Shown: one piece after another, positions 7,450 through 11,380 of the stretch
Numbering within the stretch: the first letter of the stretch is position 1
Layout: every line of letters starts with the position of its first letter
Origin: Alistipes sp.
Lineage (GTDB): Bacteria > Bacteroidota > Bacteroidia > Bacteroidales > Rikenellaceae
Length of the DNA: 11,380 nt
Assembly (NCBI GenBank): GCA_028691095.1
Contig: JAQUZZ010000018.1
Location: 1 to 11,380 of the forward strand
Direction: 5' to 3'
Position numbers and translations under genes: made by a program
Notes under the pieces: generated by a model
Databases searched by the model: none
Told to the model about the DNA's origin: nothing
What the model saw: the letters and a program-made list of their open reading frames with translations, nothing else

Positions 7450-8001
7450 ATGAAACATATTGTCATCATCTCTTCCAGTGTCCGAACCGGTCGGCTTAGC
7501 CATCGGGTGGCACTCTATCTGCATCGGTATCTGACCGAACACCAGTTGGCCGATGCGGAGATTCTCGATCTGAAGTCGTATCGTTTCCCGCTCTTTGAAG
7601 AGCGTTTCTCGTTGCAGGAGAACCTTCCCGATAAATTGGTGGATTTCACGGAGCGGTTGGTGGCCTCCGACGGAACCATTCTGGTCTCTCCGGTCTACAA
7701 CGCCTCCTTTCCTGCCTCGCTCAAGAATGTGATTGACCTCTACCTCAATGAGTGGTATCATCAACCCGTTGCCGTGGTGTCGGTCTCGTCGGGGAAGGTT
7801 CCGGGTATTGCCACCGTGCAGGCCTTGCAGGCGTTGATGCTCAAGTTGGGAGCCTTGGTTGTTCCGCGACTCAGTACCGTGATTGCGGTGGATCAGGTGC
7901 TCAATGAGGAGGGGGAACCTCAGAATCCCGTGGCCTTTGAGGAGTTGATGCGTCCGATGTTGGACGAACTTCTGTGGCTGATCCAACAAACCAACGAATA
8001 G
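7450..8001 (+). CDS. NADPH-dependent FMN reductase family protein
   Basis: Flavodoxin-like oxidoreductase of 183 residues that would bind FMN and reduce flavin, quinones or azo compounds with NAD(P)H in the cytoplasm. The N-terminal phosphate-binding loop is SSSVRTGRLS (8-17), and the second FMN-contact motif SPVYNASFPASLKNVIDLY spans 80-98, the family's PxYNxSxPxxLKN. The pattern SSGKVPGIATVQALQ near residue 120 continues the fold. The ATG at 7450 puts the first beta strand (MKHIVIIS) at the N-terminus as in relatives. An upstream in-frame TTG at 7372 would add 26 residues unlike the family and is rejected. The gene stands alone on the plus strand and converges on the phosphatase gene with only 6 bp between stop codons. 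The physiological substrate is not indicated. Confidence 0.9.
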   Translation: MKHIVIISSSVRTGRLSHRVALYLHRYLTEHQLADAEILDLKSYRFPLFEERFSLQENLPDKLVDFTERLVASDGTILVSPVYNASFPASLKNVIDLYLNEWYHQPVAVVSVSSGKVPGIATVQALQALMLKLGALVVPRLSTVIAVDQVLNEEGEPQNPVAFEELMRPMLDELLWLIQQTNE

Positions 8002-8007
8002 GCTTCA

Positions 8008-8496
8008 CTATACTTCGCTGGGTAACAGGGATTGCAGGTGTTGCAAGAGACCCTGACTGGCATCTTCGAGCAGATCGAGCACCTGTTCAAATCCCGCCGC
8101 CCCGCCATAATAGGGGTCGGGCACCTCATGAGCGGAGCGGTGAACACAGAAATCGGTCATTTTGCAGATCTTGGCACGGCTCCTTGGTGGCATTTTGCGC
8201 CTCAGGTCGCGTAGGTTCTGGTCGTCCATGCCGATGACCAGGTCGAAACGATCGAAATCGGTCGCACGGATAGGTCGTGAAATCGAGGTAAGGCGATAGC
8301 CGCGCTGTGCAGCGTGTCGTTGCATCCGTGCATCGGCCGCTTCGCCCTCATGATACCCGATGATGCCCGCCGAGTCGATTTCGATCTGCTGTGCCATTCC
8401 GGCCTTCTGGAGTGTGTCGCGAAAGACCGCTTCGGCACTTGGGGAGCGACAGATGTTGCCTAAACAGACAAATAGAATTTTGTAGGATGGATTCAT
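8008..8496 (-). CDS. Low-molecular-weight protein tyrosine phosphatase
   Basis: Cytoplasmic phosphatase of 162 residues that removes phosphate from phosphotyrosine through a cysteinyl-phosphate intermediate. The P-loop is VCLGNICRS, with nucleophile Cys11, Arg17 and Ser18 (CX5RS). The general acid Asp127 lies in DPYYGG, and SAGIIGYHEGEAADARM (42-58) matches the conserved SAG block. All catalytic residues are present. In bacteria such enzymes (Wzb, Etp, YwlE) often act on tyrosine kinases that control polysaccharide export or on arginine phosphorylation; no kinase is in the window, so the partner is unknown. The wec genes nearby make a link to surface polysaccharide imaginable but unproven. 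The ATG at 8496 puts the P-loop strand 10 residues from the start, as usual. Its stop is 6 bp from the stop of the convergent FMN reductase gene, and I see no terminator between them. Confidence 0.95.
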   Translation of the reverse strand: MNPSYKILFVCLGNICRSPSAEAVFRDTLQKAGMAQQIEIDSAGIIGYHEGEAADARMQRHAAQRGYRLTSISRPIRATDFDRFDLVIGMDDQNLRDLRRKMPPRSRAKICKMTDFCVHRSAHEVPDPYYGGAAGFEQVLDLLEDASQGLLQHLQSLLPSEV

Positions 8497-8586
8497 GACT
8501 GAAAGATCAAAGGATCAGATTGGGGGTGACGCCTTCATTCCCTGCTTGAGCCCCTATCGTATTCCGGTGTTTGCACACCCTTCCGA

Positions 8587-8631
8587 AAAATCCGACGTGC
8601 AAAAGAGAGGGTGTTTTGCACGTTGGATTTT
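8587..8631 (-). terminator. Strong intrinsic terminator downstream of the GHTG phosphoesterase
   Basis: An 18-bp stem forms between 8587-8604 and 8614-8631 with a single non-Watson-Crick position (8594/8624, a wobble on the plus-strand RNA) and a 9-nt loop. On the minus strand the descending arm ends in TTTTT (8586-8590) after a GC-containing core, as expected for a terminator of the gene ending at 8690. The ascending arm starts with an A-tract, so on the plus strand it also ends in TTTT and could act in both directions. It lies 90 bp before the tyrosine phosphatase start, so it should separate these two minus-strand genes. Confidence 0.8.
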
Positions 8632-8689
8632 GGAGGAGTGATGTTAGAGCTTCATGGAGAGCGGATGGTTCATCAATCATACGCTGAGT

Positions 8690-9769
8690 TTATTCGATCA
8701 CCATATCAAACTGGTCACACGCTCCGGTGCGATGAGATAGATGTTTGGTTGAGGGAGAGATGCCGAAGAGGGGAGAGTAGGTCTTGACCTTGATGGTTTT
8801 GCCGTCGGGCATGAACTCCAGAATACGGAGCCATCCGTCGCCCCCGTTGCCTTCCCAGCCTCCGCCGAGTATTTGAACGTTGAACATCATTTGGTGTACC
8901 GGCTTCCCTTCATGATTGGGGTCGACCCGATAGGCCACCGATTGCTCAAAGGTTCCGGGTGTGCCGGTGTGACCACAGAGTACCAGACGAATGTTGGAGG
9001 AGGGTTCGATCAGTTTCTCCCAGATCTGTTCACCCCAATTAACGTGGGTGAGGGTATACCCCTCTTTTTGGATGCGATCGGCACTTCGTGCTCGCAGAAA
9101 GGAGTGAGTCATGAAGATCACCGTATGGTTCTGGTATTCGGGTTTTGCGGAGAGCTCCTTGGCCCACGCCAGAACTTCGTCGCGTGGTGCAAATTCGGAG
9201 GTGATTACCAGCAATTTGCCCCAGTGTGGATCGGTGAACTCAAAGGCCGCATTCTCCAACGAGGCCACTCCGTTGCGATTGGGGAAGGCACTGACCACCA
9301 CATCCCGCCATGCGCTGTTCCGCTCAAAGGGAATGTATTCCGGAAAATGGGTCATGCCGTTCTCCGCGCGATGATAGCCGTAATCGTGATTCCCTGCCGA
9401 AATAATGTAGGGCACTTTGTGATCCAATCGAGCAAGAGCCCGTGAGGCCGACTCCCACATCTCGCGACTGGTCTGGTTGAGCATCTTTCGATTGCGAACG
9501 ATGTTTTCGTTCTGCTCGACCAAATCGCCGGTGATGAGTACCGACTTAATATTCAGGTTCTCGATCTGGTCGGCAATCCAGGCCGTGCAGAGTTCAAAAA
9601 TCGGTTGATTGATGTCGTATTTGGTGTATCCTTGCGGATCGCCCATCAGGATCATCGAGAATGAACTGGAATCGGTCAACGCTTGCGGATCGGCTCGATG
9701 TTGGGCCGACGTCGGGAGGGCGAGGCCTCCCAAGAGGAGCAGTAGGTAGATTGGAAGTAGGGTCTTCAT
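8690..9769 (-). CDS. Exported calcineurin-like metallophosphoesterase with variant GHTG motif
   Basis: Predicted exported phosphoesterase of 359 residues. Residues 1-22 form a Sec signal peptide (hydrophobic IYLLLLLGGLALPTSA, likely cleavage after SA). Metallophosphoesterase motifs follow: MGDPQG (Asp44, Gln46), GDLVEQN (81-87), AGNHDYG (Asn127, His128), MTHS (His222) and CGHTG (His267). The last motif normally reads GHxH; here the second His is replaced by Gly269, so the metal site may differ from the canonical one. The C-terminal 90 residues hold a Gly-rich ILGGGWEGNGGDGWLRILEF segment and a beta-rich tail, probably a small accessory region. Substrate is unknown; purple-acid-type or nucleotide/phosphodiester hydrolysis are all possible. 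It lies 93 bp after the S46 peptidase gene on the same strand, so cotranscription is possible, and a strong hairpin follows it. It is clearly distinct from the CPPED1-like enzyme at 6346. Confidence 0.85.
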   Translation of the reverse strand: MKTLLPIYLLLLLGGLALPTSAQHRADPQALTDSSSFSMILMGDPQGYTKYDINQPIFELCTAWIADQIENLNIKSVLITGDLVEQNENIVRNRKMLNQTSREMWESASRALARLDHKVPYIISAGNHDYGYHRAENGMTHFPEYIPFERNSAWRDVVVSAFPNRNGVASLENAAFEFTDPHWGKLLVITSEFAPRDEVLAWAKELSAKPEYQNHTVIFMTHSFLRARSADRIQKEGYTLTHVNWGEQIWEKLIEPSSNIRLVLCGHTGTPGTFEQSVAYRVDPNHEGKPVHQMMFNVQILGGGWEGNGGDGWLRILEFMPDGKTIKVKTYSPLFGISPSTKHLSHRTGACDQFDMVIE

Positions 9770-9862
9770 CTTACGTAATCTTAAAAAAATTATTGAGTCC
9801 TTCCGTCACGGTGTATGCTTGATATACTGAAGCGTTAGTTGCCCATAAATAGCACGCTGCGC

Positions 9863-11380
9863 TTATTTTCGATCGCTTAGATGCATCTCATCCATGAGCA
9901 CACCGGCTCCGGCATACTTCTCGATGATCCACATGACAAAACGAATATCGACACACACTGTACGTGCATATTTCGGATAGAAATAGATATCTCCCGACAT
10001 CGACTCGCGGTTGCCGTCGAAGGCCAACCCGATCAGTTGTCCCCGTCCGTTGAGTACGGGACTTCCGGAGTTGCCGCCGGTAATATCGTTGTTTGTGATG
10101 AAATTCACGTAGAGTTCGCCGCGTTCGCCCCAGCGTCCCCAATCTTTCTGGGCAATCAGCGCGCGCATCTTGGGATCGACGCGGAACTCAAAGTCGTTCG
10201 GATTATACTTCTCCATATACCCGTTGATGGTCGAACGATAGCTGTATGCCACGGCATCGCGCGGATCCACCGCCTCGACTTTGCCGTAGGTGAGACGGAG
10301 GGTCGAGTTGGCATCGGGCGACTGTGGAATGCCCTGTGTGGCACGCATGGTGTAGAGTGCGTGGGTGTATAGGCCGTCGGCTTTGGTGACATCCACGCCA
10401 CTGAGGTTGTCCGCTTGGTCGACATCCTCAGAGAAGGCTGAGGTGCTGACCGAGTTGGAGAGAGCCACCATGGGGTCGGCGAGAATCTCCTGGGCGGTAC
10501 GAGGTGTGGCGAAGAAGTCGCAGAACCGAGTGAAGTCGGAGCAGAAACTCTGGTCGAAGGCCTCGTTGGCCAAGGCGTCGGTGTTACCCTCGTAGCGATC
10601 ATATTGTGCGTTGAGGTAGTCACCCCATTTTTCGCGCGATACATTGCGGGTAAACAGTCGCATCATCTCACGGAAGAGCTCTTTGTCGGTTGGCGCATCA
10701 TAGGTTTCGTTGGCACGACGGGTCATGTTGAGCGAATAGGCAAACTCTTTGTCTGCAATGCCGACGCGTTCGAGTTTCTCTCGTGGCATCCGATTGGCCA
10801 GATTGGAGATGCGGAATGCGGTCATCAGCACGTCGCAGGGGGTGACCCAGGTCTCTTGGTAGTAGTGTTTGTCGCGTACCGACTCTTGCCGTGCTGCATA
10901 ACCCTTCTGAAGATCGGAGAGAAGCGATCCGAACTCCGCTTGGCGTTCGGGCGATGCTTCGATCCAAGCTTGCAGGCTCTTCTCTTGTTCCTGCTTGATC
11001 TTTACGACCTCATAGCGACGCAGACAGATGTTCTCCCATTTGGCATAGTCGGCATAGTTGGCCAGGTTGAAGTATTTGTCGCTGTATTTCAACCGTACCG
11101 CAGGGTCGGCTTCCATGTGCTTTTTGAGAATCTCCATGCGTTTGTGCCGCGCCTCGATGATGATCGGGTTGATAATCTGCAACTTCTGGTCTACGGCAAA
11201 GGAGGACATATAGCGATTGGTGCGTCCCGGGAAGCCGAGCACCATGGCATAGTCGCCTTCGTGTACCCCTTGGGTCGAAATATCGAGCACCTTGGTCGGA
11301 TGAATCGGCACATTTGCCGGCGAGTAGGCGGCCGGTTTGCGTTGGGCATCGCCATAGATGCGGTAGAGCGCAAAGTCGCC
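9863..11380 (-). CDS. Family S46 dipeptidyl-peptidase, DPP7-like (N-terminus outside window)
   Basis: Serine exopeptidase that releases dipeptides from the N-termini of oligopeptides, periplasmic in known members. The frame is open to the window edge, giving 505 residues of an enzyme usually about 700-720 long. The signal peptide and catalytic His are therefore outside the window. The first visible residues, GDFALYR, carry the catalytic Asp of the family (Asp227 in P. gingivalis DPP11), and GFPGRTNRY follows. The nucleophile Ser is at fragment residue 438 in NNDITGGNSGSPVLN (codon 10067-10069). Eighteen residues later, in LAFDGNRE, is Gly at the site that separates DPP7 (Gly673, hydrophobic P1) from DPP11 (Arg673, acidic P1), so this enzyme should favour hydrophobic or uncharged P1 residues. 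The C-terminal block IIEKYAGAGVLMDEM is typical. The middle alpha-helical domain (fragment about 70-370) is rich in charged residues. A GTG at 11311 is internal, not a start. Confidence 0.96.
   Translation of the reverse strand, partial: GDFALYRIYGDAQRKPAAYSPANVPIHPTKVLDISTQGVHEGDYAMVLGFPGRTNRYMSSFAVDQKLQIINPIIIEARHKRMEILKKHMEADPAVRLKYSDKYFNLANYADYAKWENICLRRYEVVKIKQEQEKSLQAWIEASPERQAEFGSLLSDLQKGYAARQESVRDKHYYQETWVTPCDVLMTAFRISNLANRMPREKLERVGIADKEFAYSLNMTRRANETYDAPTDKELFREMMRLFTRNVSREKWGDYLNAQYDRYEGNTDALANEAFDQSFCSDFTRFCDFFATPRTAQEILADPMVALSNSVSTSAFSEDVDQADNLSGVDVTKADGLYTHALYTMRATQGIPQSPDANSTLRLTYGKVEAVDPRDAVAYSYRSTINGYMEKYNPNDFEFRVDPKMRALIAQKDWGRWGERGELYVNFITNNDITGGNSGSPVLNGRGQLIGLAFDGNRESMSGDIYFYPKYARTVCVDIRFVMWIIEKYAGAGVLMDEMHLSDRK

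Noticed and set aside
7435-7989. 184-codon minus-strand open frame
   Set aside because: It is antisense to the FMN reductase; its His/Gln/Arg-rich translation is a typical shadow of a real gene on the other strand.
8873-9445. 190-codon plus-strand open frame
   Set aside because: It is antisense to the GHTG phosphoesterase, whose signal peptide and motifs settle the coding strand.
9881-10372. 163-codon plus-strand open frame
   Set aside because: It is antisense to the S46 peptidase's catalytic Ser region, which has unmistakable conserved motifs; the antisense translation shows no domain or plausible start context.
1-11380. CRISPR array, mobile element, phage or toxin-antitoxin genes
   Set aside because: I see no regularly spaced repeats, transposase or integrase motifs, and no small paired genes; every long coding region belongs to a metabolic, hydrolytic or glycan-related family.

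Overview
The window looks like chromosomal DNA from a Bacteroidetes bacterium, probably Bacteroidales. The main reason is a family S46 dipeptidyl-peptidase, a family found largely in that phylum. Sec- and Tat-exported enzymes are frequent, and Shine-Dalgarno sequences ahead of the starts are weak or absent, which also fits. Genus cannot be read from the sequence. I see no tRNA, rRNA, transposase, integrase or CRISPR repeats.

Layout. Bases 1-666 (+) hold the 3' part of a protein with nucleoside-hydrolase-like motifs; its start lies before the window. It converges on a Tat-exported Gfo/Idh/MocA oxidoreductase (867-2228, -), and a perfect 14-bp hairpin at 800-831 separates the two. A 304-bp spacer with one 10-bp inverted repeat follows. 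Next comes a tight minus-strand operon transcribed wecC (6122-4911), wecB (4863-3712), then a membrane acyltransferase (3663-2533), with 47- and 48-bp gaps. WecB makes UDP-ManNAc from UDP-GlcNAc and WecC oxidises it to UDP-ManNAcA. The acyltransferase probably decorates a glycan that uses this sugar. No glycosyltransferase, flippase or polymerase is visible here.

From 6346 onward lie a CPPED1-like exported metallophosphoesterase (-), an NADPH-dependent FMN reductase (7450-8001, +), a low-molecular-weight protein tyrosine phosphatase (8008-8496, -), a second exported metallophosphoesterase with a variant GHTG motif (8690-9769, -), and the 3' two thirds of an S46 dipeptidyl-peptidase (9863-11380, -). 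The peptidase has its catalytic Asp and Ser, and a Gly at the position that determines specificity, so it is closer to DPP7 than DPP11. A strong terminator hairpin follows the second phosphoesterase.

The enzymes suggest surface-glycan precursor supply plus periplasmic hydrolysis (peptides, phosphoesters, perhaps nucleosides). I did not find a convincing undescribed multi-gene system. The items most worth checking are the unassigned protein at the left edge, the GHTG phosphoesterase, the UDP-ManNAcA module without local glycosyltransferases, and the 8575-8631 hairpin whose loop is complementary to adjacent sequence.
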